Shown here: in pieces, positions 45,946-54,202 of the stretch
Position numbering within the stretch: position 1 is the first letter of the stretch
How the letters are laid out: every line of letters starts with the position of its first letter
Source: Bog-473 sp963807675
Lineage (GTDB): Bacteria > Actinomycetota > Acidimicrobiia > Acidimicrobiales > RAAP-2
DNA length: 64,000 nucleotides
Reading direction: 5' to 3'
NCBI GenBank assembly: GCA_963807675.1
Contig: CAWECP010000012.1
Location: forward strand, 62,001-126,000
The notes under the pieces: generated by a model
Told to the model about the DNA's origin: nothing
The model's input: the letters and a program-made list of their open reading frames with translations, nothing else
Databases searched by the model: none
Made by a program: the position numbers and the translations under genes

Positions 45946-46062
45946 GGTCCCGACCCTACTGCCACCCGGGGCCGGTGGCCGTGTGACCATCCCCCAATTT
46001 TCGTAACCCTCCCGCTACGTTCGACCCCCGTCCAGGGCCATCACCGAAGAGAGGGAGTCGCC

Positions 46063-46224
46063 ATGGCTGAGTACGAGGGGTACTGCGTCAAGTGCCGTGA
46101 GAAGCGCAGCTTCGAAGGCCAGGAAGTCGAGCTGGCCAACGGGCGCCGGGCCGCCCAGGGCACCTGCCCGGAGTGCGGCACCAAAATGAACCGCATTCTG
46201 GGTAAGGCCAAGGCCGCCACTTGA
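46063..46224 (+). CDS. Small zinc-ribbon protein, DUF5679-like
   Basis: A 53-residue protein starts at an ATG preceded by AGAGAGGGA. It holds two C-x2-C pairs, 'GYCVKCREKR' and 'GTCPECGTKMNRILG', the zinc-ribbon layout of the DUF5679 family found in actinobacteria. It is divergent from the mycothiol-type gene. Role unknown; small zinc ribbons often contact RNA, DNA or polymerases. Confidence 0.8.
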   Translation: MAEYEGYCVKCREKRSFEGQEVELANGRRAAQGTCPECGTKMNRILGKAKAAT

Positions 46225-46272
46225 GTACGGCGTCGGGCGGGTGAGCTCGGCCCTCCCGGGCGGGCCACCTGC

Positions 46273-46289
46273 GCCCGGCCCCGCCGGGC
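46273..46289. terminator. GC-rich hairpin after the small zinc-ribbon gene
   Basis: GCCCGGC CCC GCCGGGC is a perfect 7-bp stem with a 3-base loop about 50 bases after the zinc-ribbon gene stop and 40 before the amidohydrolase start. A second weaker dyad (GGCCC/GGGCC, 46249-46266) precedes it. Lack of a T-run leaves termination uncertain. Confidence 0.35.
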
Positions 46290-46329
46290 CGGTGAGCGTG
46301 CGGCCGGCCGGCGTGAGACGATCTTCTCC

Positions 46330-48054
46330 ATGCACGACCTGATCATCAAGGGTGGGACGCTCGTCGACGGGACGGGCGCAGAGGCGAAGCAGGCGGACGT
46401 CGCGGTGGATGCCGGCCGCATCACCGACGTGGGGCAGGTGCCGGGCGGCGCCACCCGGATCATCGACGCCGACGGCCTGCTGGTCACCCCCGGGTGGGTC
46501 GACATCCACACGCACTACGACGGGCAGGCGACCTGGGACCCCGAGCTGGCGCCCTCCTCGTGGCACGGGGTGACCACCCTCGTCATGGGCAACTGCGGTG
46601 TCGGCTTCGCGCCGGCGTTGCCCGAGCGCCACGACTGGCTCATCGGCCTCATGGAAGGGGTGGAGGACATCCCCGGGACCGCGCTGGCCGAGGGGATCGA
46701 GTGGGAGTGGGAGACGTTCCCTCAGTATCTCGACGCCCTGGAGCGCAGGCGCTGGACGGTCGACGTCGGCACGCAGATCCCCCACGGCGCCGTGCGGGCC
46801 TACGTCATGGGCGACCGGGGGGCCAAGAACGAGCCGGCGAACGCCGAGGACATCGAGGCCATGCGCGCCATCGTGCTCGAGGGGCTCAGGGCCGGCGCGC
46901 TGGGCTTCTCGTCGTCACGCACGCTCGGGCACCGGGCCGTCGACGGCGAGCCGGTGCCGGGAACCTTCGCGACCGAGGACGAGCTCTTCGGCGTCGGGGC
47001 CGCACTGGCCGATGCGGGCACCGGGGTGTTCGAGCTGGCCCCCCTCGGCTCGGCCGGCGAGATGCTGGGCGACGCCTGGCTCGAGGTCGACTGGATGCGC
47101 CGCTTGTCGGCGGCGATCGAGCGGCCGGTGTCCTACGTCCTGCTGCAGCAGGACGACGACCCGGAACTGTGGCGCAAGCAGCTGGCCGCCTCGCTCGAGG
47201 CGTGCGCCGAGGGCGCGCAGCTCTCCCCACAGATCGCCGGGCGGCCGACCGGGCTGCTGACCGGGCACCACGCCACCTACTGCCTGTTCTCGGACATCCC
47301 GGCCTACCGGGAGCTGCGCCGGCGCAAGCTCTCGAACGCCGACCTGGCCGTCGCCCTGGGGGACCCCGAGCTGCGCCGGGCCATCACGTCGTGGACGCCG
47401 TCGTCGCCGGCCGAGGCCGAGGCGATGGAGAAGGCGTACCACCGCACGTACGTCCTGGGCGACCCGCCCGACTACGAGCCGGGGCCCGAGCGCTCGCTGG
47501 CCGGCCTGGCCGCCGCCCGGGGACTCAGCCCACTGGAGGTGGCCTACGACGAGATGGCGGCCGACGCCGGCGAGGGGCTCTTGTACCTGCCCATCCTCAA
47601 CTACGCCACGGGCGACCTGGATCACGTCTACGACATGCTCCAGCACCCGCGCGGCCTGCTCGGCCTGTCCGACGGCGGCGCGCACACCGGGACCATCTGT
47701 GACGCGTCAATGCCGACGTTCATGCTGACGCACTGGACGCGCGACCGGACCCGGGGGGCCACCCTGCCGCTCGAATACGTGGTGAAGAAGCAGACCCACG
47801 ACACCGCCCGCCTCTACGGCCTGTCCGACCGCGGCACCGTGGAGGTGGGCGCCCTGGCCGACTTCAACGTGATCGACTACGACGCCTTGACGCTCGGGAC
47901 GCCCTTCGTGCGCAACGACCTGCCGGCCGGGGGCCGCCGCCTGCTCCAGCGCGCCGAGGGGTACGTGTGCACCATTAAGAAGGGGACGGTCACCTTCGAG
48001 GGCGGTGCGCCGACCGGTGAGCTGCCGGGCCGGCTGCTGCGCGGGGCGCGCTGA
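46330..48054 (+). CDS. Amidohydrolase, N-acyl-D-amino-acid deacylase type
   Basis: A 574-residue member of the D-aminoacylase branch of the amidohydrolase superfamily. Motifs: 'TPGWVDIHTHYDGQATWDPE' (HxH metal site), 'TTLVMGNCGVGFAP' (bridging Cys of this group), 'TEDELFGVGAALADAG', 'LGLSDGGAHTGTICDAS' (catalytic Asp region) and a C-terminal beta domain 'RGTVEVGALADFNVIDYDAL'. It hydrolyses N-acyl-D-amino acids or related amides; many actinobacterial relatives are uncharacterised. It stands before the cyclase gene with a 31-base gap. Confidence 0.9.
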   Translation: MHDLIIKGGTLVDGTGAEAKQADVAVDAGRITDVGQVPGGATRIIDADGLLVTPGWVDIHTHYDGQATWDPELAPSSWHGVTTLVMGNCGVGFAPALPERHDWLIGLMEGVEDIPGTALAEGIEWEWETFPQYLDALERRRWTVDVGTQIPHGAVRAYVMGDRGAKNEPANAEDIEAMRAIVLEGLRAGALGFSSSRTLGHRAVDGEPVPGTFATEDELFGVGAALADAGTGVFELAPLGSAGEMLGDAWLEVDWMRRLSAAIERPVSYVLLQQDDDPELWRKQLAASLEACAEGAQLSPQIAGRPTGLLTGHHATYCLFSDIPAYRELRRRKLSNADLAVALGDPELRRAITSWTPSSPAEAEAMEKAYHRTYVLGDPPDYEPGPERSLAGLAAARGLSPLEVAYDEMAADAGEGLLYLPILNYATGDLDHVYDMLQHPRGLLGLSDGGAHTGTICDASMPTFMLTHWTRDRTRGATLPLEYVVKKQTHDTARLYGLSDRGTVEVGALADFNVIDYDALTLGTPFVRNDLPAGGRRLLQRAEGYVCTIKKGTVTFEGGAPTGELPGRLLRGAR

Positions 48055-48085
48055 ACCTGCGGCACACCCGGTAGACCGCAGCGGT

Positions 48086-49435
48086 ATGGACGCGCCGCGG
48101 ACCCGGTACGCCGTGCGCGACGGCGTCCACATCGGCTACCAGGTGTGGGGCGACGGCGCGGTGGACGTGCTCGAGTTCAACCACGGGCTCATGATCTCCA
48201 TCGACGAGACGGTCGACGAGCCCAACTGGCTCGGCTACACCGAGCGGGTGGCGGCCTTCTCCCGCTTGATCCGCTTCGACGCCGGCGGCCTCGGGCTCTC
48301 CGATCCCCTGCCGGCGGGCGGCGCGCCCTCCATTGAGCTGTGGGCGGAGGACGCGCTGGCCGTGCTCGATGCCGCCGGGTGCGACCGGGCCGTGGTGCTC
48401 TCGAACACGGGCGGGTCGATGGCGGCCATTTGGCTGGCGGCGCACCACCCGGAGCGGGTGGCCGCTCTCATCATCATCAACGGCACCGCGCGGGTGGGCC
48501 GGGCCGAGGACTACGAGTTCGGCGTGCCGGACGAGCTCACGGCCGACGCGGCCCAGAACATCGAGCTGCCGCTCGACGACGACGCCGTGCCCCAGGACAT
48601 CGCCATCTTCGCCCCCAGCCTGGCCCACCGGGTGGGCTTCGTCGAGTGGTGGGGCCGCGCGGCCCGGCGCGGCGCCAGCCCCACCACCGCCATCGCCTTC
48701 AACCTGGTGACCTTCACCTCGGACGTGCGCGACCTGCTGCCGCGGGTGCAGTGCCCGACGCTGGTCATGTCGCGCACCGAGGGCTACATCGACCTGGTGG
48801 AGCACGGCCGCTATTTGGCCGAGCACATCACCGGGGCCCGCTTCATGACGTTCCCGGGGCCCGACCTGCTGGCCTGGGCGGGTGCGTTCGACTCCATCGC
48901 CGACGAAATGGAGGAGTTCGTGACCGGTGAGCGCAGCGCGCAGGCGGCGCAGCGCCTGCTGGCCACCGTGCTCTTCACCGACATCGTGGACTCGACCGGG
49001 CGCATCGCCGCGGTGGGCGACCGCCAGTGGCGGGCCACGCTCGACGAGTCCGACCTCAACGTGGCCCGCCTGCTGGCGCGCTACGACGGGGTGCTGGTGA
49101 AGACGACGGGCGACGGGATCTTGGCCCGTTTCGCCGCGCCGGCTCAGGCGGTGCGCGGTGCGGTGGCCATGGTGGCGGCGGCCGCCCACTCCGGCCTGGA
49201 GCTGCGCGCGGGGCTGCACGTGGGCGAGGTCGAGCTGCGGGGCGACGACATCGGCGGGCTGGCCGTGCACATCGCGTCGCGGGTGAGCGCCATGGCCGGG
49301 GCGGGCGAGGTGCTGGTGACGGGGACCGTGCGCGACCTGGTGGTGGGGTCGGGCATCGTCTTCGACGACCGGGGCCGGCACAACCTCAAGGGGGTGCCAG
49401 ACGAGTGGCAGGTGCTGGCGGTGGAGCGGGCCTGA
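48086..49435 (+). CDS. Alpha/beta-hydrolase domain fused to class III adenylate cyclase
   Basis: A 449-residue fusion. Residues 1-280 form an alpha/beta-hydrolase fold ('GVHIGYQVWGDGAVDVLEFN', 'RLIRFDAGGLGLSDPLP', 'AAHHPERVAALIIINGTAR'). Residues about 290-449 are a class III cyclase: 'ATVLFTDIVDSTGRIAAVGD' and 'VKTTGDGILARFAAP' hold the two metal Asp residues. The nucleophile elbow, normally G-x-S-x-G, reads 'VLSNTGGSM' with Thr in the Ser position, so the hydrolase half may be a sensor without activity. This domain pair is known in mycobacteria and other actinobacteria. ATG at 48086. Confidence 0.92.
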   Translation: MDAPRTRYAVRDGVHIGYQVWGDGAVDVLEFNHGLMISIDETVDEPNWLGYTERVAAFSRLIRFDAGGLGLSDPLPAGGAPSIELWAEDALAVLDAAGCDRAVVLSNTGGSMAAIWLAAHHPERVAALIIINGTARVGRAEDYEFGVPDELTADAAQNIELPLDDDAVPQDIAIFAPSLAHRVGFVEWWGRAARRGASPTTAIAFNLVTFTSDVRDLLPRVQCPTLVMSRTEGYIDLVEHGRYLAEHITGARFMTFPGPDLLAWAGAFDSIADEMEEFVTGERSAQAAQRLLATVLFTDIVDSTGRIAAVGDRQWRATLDESDLNVARLLARYDGVLVKTTGDGILARFAAPAQAVRGAVAMVAAAAHSGLELRAGLHVGEVELRGDDIGGLAVHIASRVSAMAGAGEVLVTGTVRDLVVGSGIVFDDRGRHNLKGVPDEWQVLAVERA

Positions 49436-49446
49436 GCCGTCCCGCC

Positions 49447-49466
49447 GGTCCGGTCCGGTCCGGTCC
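49447..49466. repeat. Four GGTCC units in tandem
   Basis: GGTCC occurs four times without interruption, 11 bases after the cyclase stop. Such short repeats can change length by slippage. Here it is outside genes, so an effect, if any, would be on transcription termination. Confidence 0.7.
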
Positions 49467-49889
49467 GGCGCAGCCCGACCCTCACCGGTGCCTCATGACC
49501 TTCGGGCCTGGGGGTCCGGCGCGTGCGCGTCGTTCCTCTTTGTTCTTGTTGCTTCTCGTTGGCGTCGTGCTTCTGGTGCGGGTTCGGGCCGAGATGCAAA
49601 GCGAGGGTGACGGTCCCCACACGACAACGCGGCTGCCGGCGGGTGTCCGGCGGTGCTCGTCCCCACGGCGTGGCGCCGGTGCACCGGGGGCCACGGGTGC
49701 TCGAGCGGCTGCAGCGCCGGCGACCGAAACCCGGCGCGGACCACCTGCGCTCGACCGCGTCGAGCCCGGACGAGGGCTTTTTCGGACAAGGCGAGGCGGC
49801 CAGACAGGGTCAGCGTGCCACGGGGCGCGCCGTGGGCACTCCAGGTCGTCGCGGCGCCCGACCCGTGGATTGTTGCACTCTCAAAGCAG

Positions 49890-49906
49890 ATTTAAGGCGC
49901 CCTAAA
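49890..49906 (+). promoter_or_regulatory. Second copy of the AT-flanked GGCGCC dyad
   Basis: ATTTAAGGCGCCCTAAA: arms TTTA/TAAA around GGCGCC, nearly a perfect palindrome. Its first 12 bases equal those of the dyad at 27016. Both lie upstream of genes for secreted YWLV-repeat proteins, here 289 bases before the GTG. Proposed operator or promoter element (inference). Confidence 0.45.
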
Positions 49907-50194
49907 ACATCGCGCCGCGGACCGGGCGCGAGAACGCCACGTCGAGTGAGCGACCCCGACGCTCCGTGCACAACTTCGTCGCGGTCCGAGCGCAGGGCGC
50001 GACGGATGTGCGCCGCCCATCGTCCTGGATGGCCGAGCTGATGCACGGCTGCTCGTTAATCGTCGGTTGCGACGGGATCCCTCGCAACTTTCGACGAGAA
50101 ATGACCGTAAGAGCCGCCGAAGACCCTCGTTGCCTTTCGTGGAGAGACTCTCCCGGCAGGGGGTCGGGAGGAACGGAACAGGGGGATTTTTATC

Positions 50195-51889
50195 GTGAAA
50201 CCCGCAGGTCGTTTCACGTCCGCGTCCAGAAAGCGCAAGCTGCCACTACTCGCTCTGGCGCTCCTGGCCGTCGCCTACTGCTCGATCGCCATCGTGACGT
50301 CGGCACTCACCACCCGCGGCCCGCACTCGGCGGGCGCCAGCTCGGTCCCGGCAGAGTGGCTCGTGGACTCCGACGGCGCCGTCTACAGCGTCGGTGGTGC
50401 GCCCTTGTTCGGGTCGGCCACCAACGAGTGGGCCGCACCGATCGTCGGCATGGCTCCCACCACCGACGGGAGCGGCTACTGGGAGGACGCGTCGAACGGC
50501 GCCGTGTACAGCTACGGCGACGCCCGCTTCTTCGGTTCGATGGGGGGCCAGCACCTGAACGAGCCGGTCGTCGGCATGACGACGACCCCGGACGGCGGCG
50601 GGTACTGGCTGGTGGCCTCCGACGGAGGCATCTTCTCCTTCGGCGACGCCCACTTCTACGGGTCGACGGGAGCCCTCCACCTCAACACGCCCATCGTCGG
50701 CATGAAGGCCACCAACGACGGCAAGGGCTACTGGCTCGTAGGCGGCGACGGCGGCATCTTCTCCTTCGGCGACGCCCGCTTCTTCGGCTCGACCGGGGAC
50801 ATCCACCTGCACCAGCCCGTGGTCGGCATGGCGACCACCCCCGACGACGGCGGCTACTGGTTGGCGGCCCGCGACGGCGGCGTCTTCTCCTTCGGCGACG
50901 CCGCCTTCTACGGTGCCACCCCGGCAATCGGCCTCAACCCGGTCTCGGCCATCACGGCCACCCCGGACGGGGGCGGGTACTGGCTGGCGTCCGTGGACGG
51001 CGCGGTCTACCCCCACGGTGACGCCGCGTCGTACAACGACAACGGCATGGCGCTCTCCCGGCCCGTCGTCGGTGCCGCGCTGTCCGTCCTGAGCACGGGC
51101 ACGTCGTCCTCCTCGCCCGTGGCCGTGCCCCAGGGTGCGATGCCGGCTCCCGCCGGCTACTCGTCCAGCGAGTTGGTGATGGACGACACCTTCTCCAACC
51201 TGAACAACTGGAACACCTTCTACGGCCCGGGGACGCGCTGGAACAACCTGGGCAACCTCCCCTCGCCCTATTCGGGCGAGAACCAGCCCAACTCCTATGA
51301 CATGGCGTACTACAGCCCGAGCCAAGACGTGCTCATGCCCGGCGGCGGGGTCTCGCTCAACGCCACCCCCAACAGCCAGTTCTCCTCGCAGGGCTACAGC
51401 TGGGTGAGCGGGGTGCTGACCTCGAAGAACCCGCTGCCGAGCGGGGGCTGGTACGTCCAGGTCAGGGCGCAACTGCCCGACACCACTGACGGCTACTGGC
51501 CCGCCATCTGGGCGCTGCCCAACAACTCGGCCCAAGAGCTCGACGGCGACGAGGGCGGCTCCCTCCCCTCGGCCGCCACGCCCAACACGGCGGGTCACAG
51601 CAACACCTTCACCTCAAACGGTGTGATCGCCGGCGCATGGGCCACCCCGGGCGGCGTCAACCTCTCGAGCGGCTACAACACCTATGGCTTCCAGTACATC
51701 CCGGGCACCGGTATGCGCTTCTACGTGAACGGAACCCAGGTCTACAGCTCGTCCTATGACCTCGCCACGGAGAGCTACTACCTGTTCCTCCAGCTCGAGG
51801 TGGCCGGCTCGAACACCTCGAGCTGGCACACCACCGGACCCCCCGCGCCCAGCTCCATGAAGATCGCCGAGGTCCAGGTCTACTCCTAA
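50195..51889 (+). CDS. Secreted repeat protein with GH16-like glycosidase domain
   Basis: A 564-residue protein with GTG start (GGGGGA upstream). The N-terminus is basic then hydrophobic ('LPLLALALLAVAYCSIAIVT'), a signal or anchor. From about residue 54 to 296 run six YWLV-type repeats ('YWLVASDGGIFSFGDAHFYG'). From about residue 325 a beta-jelly-roll domain begins ('SSELVMDDTFSNLNNWNTFY') with 'YVQVRAQLPDTTDGYWPAIW' and the catalytic-like 'AQELDGDEGG', which fits the GH16 E-x-D-x-x-E motif, then 'YGFQYIPGTGMRFYVNGTQV'. It probably cuts beta-glucans or galactans outside the cell. Third protein in the window with this repeat. Confidence 0.88.
   Translation: MKPAGRFTSASRKRKLPLLALALLAVAYCSIAIVTSALTTRGPHSAGASSVPAEWLVDSDGAVYSVGGAPLFGSATNEWAAPIVGMAPTTDGSGYWEDASNGAVYSYGDARFFGSMGGQHLNEPVVGMTTTPDGGGYWLVASDGGIFSFGDAHFYGSTGALHLNTPIVGMKATNDGKGYWLVGGDGGIFSFGDARFFGSTGDIHLHQPVVGMATTPDDGGYWLAARDGGVFSFGDAAFYGATPAIGLNPVSAITATPDGGGYWLASVDGAVYPHGDAASYNDNGMALSRPVVGAALSVLSTGTSSSSPVAVPQGAMPAPAGYSSSELVMDDTFSNLNNWNTFYGPGTRWNNLGNLPSPYSGENQPNSYDMAYYSPSQDVLMPGGGVSLNATPNSQFSSQGYSWVSGVLTSKNPLPSGGWYVQVRAQLPDTTDGYWPAIWALPNNSAQELDGDEGGSLPSAATPNTAGHSNTFTSNGVIAGAWATPGGVNLSSGYNTYGFQYIPGTGMRFYVNGTQVYSSSYDLATESYYLFLQLEVAGSNTSSWHTTGPPAPSSMKIAEVQVYS
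50354..51084 (+). repeat. Six tandem ~126-bp coding repeats
   Basis: Six units of about 42 codons, each with a [YE]W[LE]..D/N-G-x-[VI]-[YF]-S-[FYV]-G core and [PV]VGM-like end. They are more diverged from one another than the copies at 4029-4658, so they are older or under less homogenisation. Units 3 and 4 are the closest to the consensus. Confidence 0.8.
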
Positions 51890-52173
51890 TCGTCGTCCGG
51901 GTCGGCCAGGCCCGCGGCGGTGACCGCCCAACCGGTCAGCTCCCCGATTTGGCCGGCGGCGGCTCACCGCCGTTGGCGTGCGGGGCCGGCGCCTGTGGTG
52001 GCACCGACGCAGACGCTGGCCATCGGGTAGCCGCAGCGGCGTAGACCGGAGACGATGCGCACGGGCTCCCACGCATTACCGAACGGCCGGCCGGCTCACG
52101 GCATGGCGCGGTGATCCGGTCGCGTCCGGTGATCATGACGCTCCGTGGTGCGGCCGACGGTCGACGTCGTCGG

Positions 52174-52820
52174 TCAGGCGTGCACGAGCAGCGTGGCCGA
52201 GCAGCCCGTGGCGCGCAGCGTCGTGACGGGGCGCCAGCCGTCGGCCCGCAGCGCGGCGTAACTCGGGTTGAAGCCGGCCAGGGGCGGCGACCACACGTAC
52301 CAGAGGCGGTGCAGGTGCTCGGCGCTCACCCCGGCGGCCCAGGCCCTGGGTTCCGACCCGTCCTCGTAGTACTCGGACGGCGCAACGAAGACCTCGGCCG
52401 GCGCCCGCTCCAGCGCCACGACGAACGCTCCCACGTCTCGAACGACGTCGCGCCAACTTCCCACGGTGGCCTCACTGAGGCTGGCGCCCGGCAACCACGG
52501 ATAGACGAGCCACGGGAACGGATACCCACGGCCGGGCTCACCCTTGGCCAAGGGCACGGGCGTCGGGAGGTGCGGGGCCAGGTGGCCCAGCCATCGGAGC
52601 TCCTTGTCGACCTGATCGACGGCCCAGAGAATGCGAGGCAGGCGGATGCCCAAGTGGTCACCCAGTCGATAGATCGGATTGTCGTTCCCGAGGCGGGCAG
52701 TCGACGGAGCGACTGGCCGGCCCACTGTGGAAACTGTGCGGTCAGGAGTCCACGCACCAGGTCGTCGTCGACACCGACCTCGTCGGCATGCATGCGAGGG
52801 TGGGCCGGCTCGTCGCTCAC
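52174..52820 (-). pseudogene. Broken aminoglycoside-phosphotransferase-like gene with foreign C-terminus
   Basis: The N-terminus, 'MHADEVGVDDDLVRGLLTAQ' and 'FPQWAGQSLRRLPASGT', is that of an APH-family kinase. At about 52681-52689 the frame shifts; 'NDNPIYRLGDHLGIRLPRIL' continues the kinase N-lobe in another frame to 'VVALERAPAEVF'. Then the C-lobe with the catalytic H-G-D-x4-N motif is missing. Instead comes a short unrelated tail ('WYVWSPPLAGFNPSYAALRA') that resembles the end of a glycosyltransferase. So it has at least a frameshift and a large internal loss or fusion. It cannot be a working kinase. 284 bases without a gene separate it from the GH16 gene. Confidence 0.75.
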
Positions 52821-53121
52821 GGTGCGACGAGCCGGTGCCGTCGGACGGCAGGGATGACGACGCGGGGTGCGGTCCCCTCCTGACCGGCTCTCTTCCGTCG
52901 TCTGCGGGCGCCCACCGCAGCGGGTGGGTGCCGTCTCAGGCTTCTCTTACGGAGCCCCGGATGCTCCCGGGCTCCAAGGTTCGACGACTCCATGCCGCGT
53001 CAGGCCCTCTCGATAGGTGGTCACTCCCTTCCCTGTGGACACGGACGCGTGTGGCATGGGTCTCTCCTCGGTGTCGGCGGCAGCCCACACTACCGGGCGC
53101 GCCACGTCGAGCACATCGGGT
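52821..53121. other. Intergenic region with one hairpin
   Basis: No gene seen. GGAGCCC/GGGCTCC at 52951-52975 makes a 7-bp stem with an 11-base loop, downstream of the histidine phosphatase on the minus strand, and may terminate it. A second, imperfect CCCACC/GGTGGG dyad lies near 52908. The rest has no recognisable signal. Confidence 0.4.
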
Positions 53122-53727
53122 TCAGCCGGCCGGCGGGTCGTTCCGTTGAGTGATCGGACACACGTTCACGCTCGCCGCGAACCAGCGGTCGCCACTCTTT
53201 TCGACCACGTTGAAACAGCCCGTCTCCTGTGGGAGCGGATCTATCCTCTCGAGTCGGGGATCAAGCGCCGGCAACAAGAGCTGAAGGAGTGCGTCGTGAG
53301 TGACGAGCGCGGCCGAACCGGCCTCGGTCCGTCTGGCCACGTCGTCGAACGCATCCAGGGCTCTGGCAAGGACCTCGGCCGACGGCTCAACGTCGGGTGC
53401 GGCATCGAGGGAGCCCCATCGGGCGATCAAGTCTGACTTCGGATTCCCCGACCACACTCCGTAGTCGCGGTCGATAAGCCGGTCGTCGGTCTCCACGCCG
53501 ATGCCCGCTCGAAGGCCAATCTGGGCAGCGGTGTCGACCGCACGCCGCAGTGGACTCGAGACCAACAAGGCAAGGCCGGAGTGCCCGATCGCCTCAGCTA
53601 CGGCCGTCGCCTCGGCCAAGCCGGTGACGTCCAGTTCTGGATTGAGCCGGCCGCGCAGGACCCCGGCGGCATTCAGCGAAGTTCGCCCGTGTCGAACCAA
53701 GAAGATCCGTCGAACCGACGGCGTCAT
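53122..53727 (-). CDS. Histidine phosphatase family protein
   Basis: A 201-residue phosphoglycerate-mutase-like phosphatase. 'MTPSVRRIFLVRHGRTSLNA' holds the catalytic R-H-G at the start, 'VSSPLRRAVDTAAQIG' the second arginine, 'DRDYGVWSGN' the acid region and 'SAALVTHDALLQLLLP' the second histidine. The ATG at 53727 is preferred, as the longer frame adds a non-conserved Gln/Pro-rich stretch. Relatives include alpha-ribazole phosphatase and broad-specificity phosphatases. It diverges from the membrane complex cluster across 475 bases. Confidence 0.88.
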   Translation of the reverse strand: MTPSVRRIFLVRHGRTSLNAAGVLRGRLNPELDVTGLAEATAVAEAIGHSGLALLVSSPLRRAVDTAAQIGLRAGIGVETDDRLIDRDYGVWSGNPKSDLIARWGSLDAAPDVEPSAEVLARALDAFDDVARRTEAGSAALVTHDALLQLLLPALDPRLERIDPLPQETGCFNVVEKSGDRWFAASVNVCPITQRNDPPAG

Positions 53728-54202
53728 GGGCTGGGCCGGCTGCTCCTGAGCTTGAGACCCTCGATGCTCTGCGTGCGGTTTCGGACTGGAACGAACCACT
53801 GACCATTGGATCCTCCTGGTTACGCCTCATCGTCGTCCGCAGGAGCCCTCAGCCACACGGCGCTTCAGGCGAGCTCCATCGCCGTTGCGAATGTCGTCCC
53901 CGTCACCGGTCTGCGTCATCGGTCCTTGTCCTCAGGTAATGGATGCGGATCCCTCGGTGACCGGCACCGTCCGAAGATCTCTGGCCACCATTCGATCATG
54001 TGCGCCGAGGGTGACGGTTGTCTCGCCATCCGTGCCGACGACCCGCGACTCGAAAGCGGAGCAGAGTGAACCATTGACCACACGACGACTGTTTTGAGGT
54101 ATCGTGATGCGCACCGGATGAGGCCCCGGCGGGCTGTGCCCGAACCGCCCTTTTGGGCTGATGGCTTCTACGTGACGTTTGTTCGCGTGGAGGTCGAGTG
54201 CT
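53728..54202. other. Region upstream of the membrane-complex operon
   Basis: No convincing gene. A 60-codon frame on the minus strand (53932-54114) has a moderately protein-like sequence but no family match or ribosome site. A TTGACC at 54074-54079 and a TATCGT at 54100-54105 (20-base spacing, longer than ideal) could form a weak promoter for the operon. GGAGG at 54189-54193, 9 bases before the GTG at 54203, fixes the start of the first gene. Confidence 0.4.

Larger units (their letters stand above)
49436..50194. other. Long 759-base non-coding region with leader of the GH16 gene
   Basis: No supported protein gene. It begins with a pentanucleotide repeat (49447-49466), then contains a T-rich run (about 49530-49570) and the shared dyad at 49890-49906. 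The 290 bases from the dyad to the GTG at 50195 could be a long 5' leader; I could not match it to a known riboswitch. A frame at 49495-49905 has one hydrophobic stretch but otherwise Arg/Gly-rich sequence and is probably chance. Confidence 0.5.

Noticed and set aside
49495..49905. A small secreted or membrane protein
   Set aside because: It has one hydrophobic stretch, but the rest is Arg/Gly/Ala-rich, there is no ribosome site, and it lies over the non-coding stretch.
53932..54114. A 60-residue minus-strand gene before the complex operon
   Set aside because: No family match and no ribosome site; kept only as a note in the region entry.
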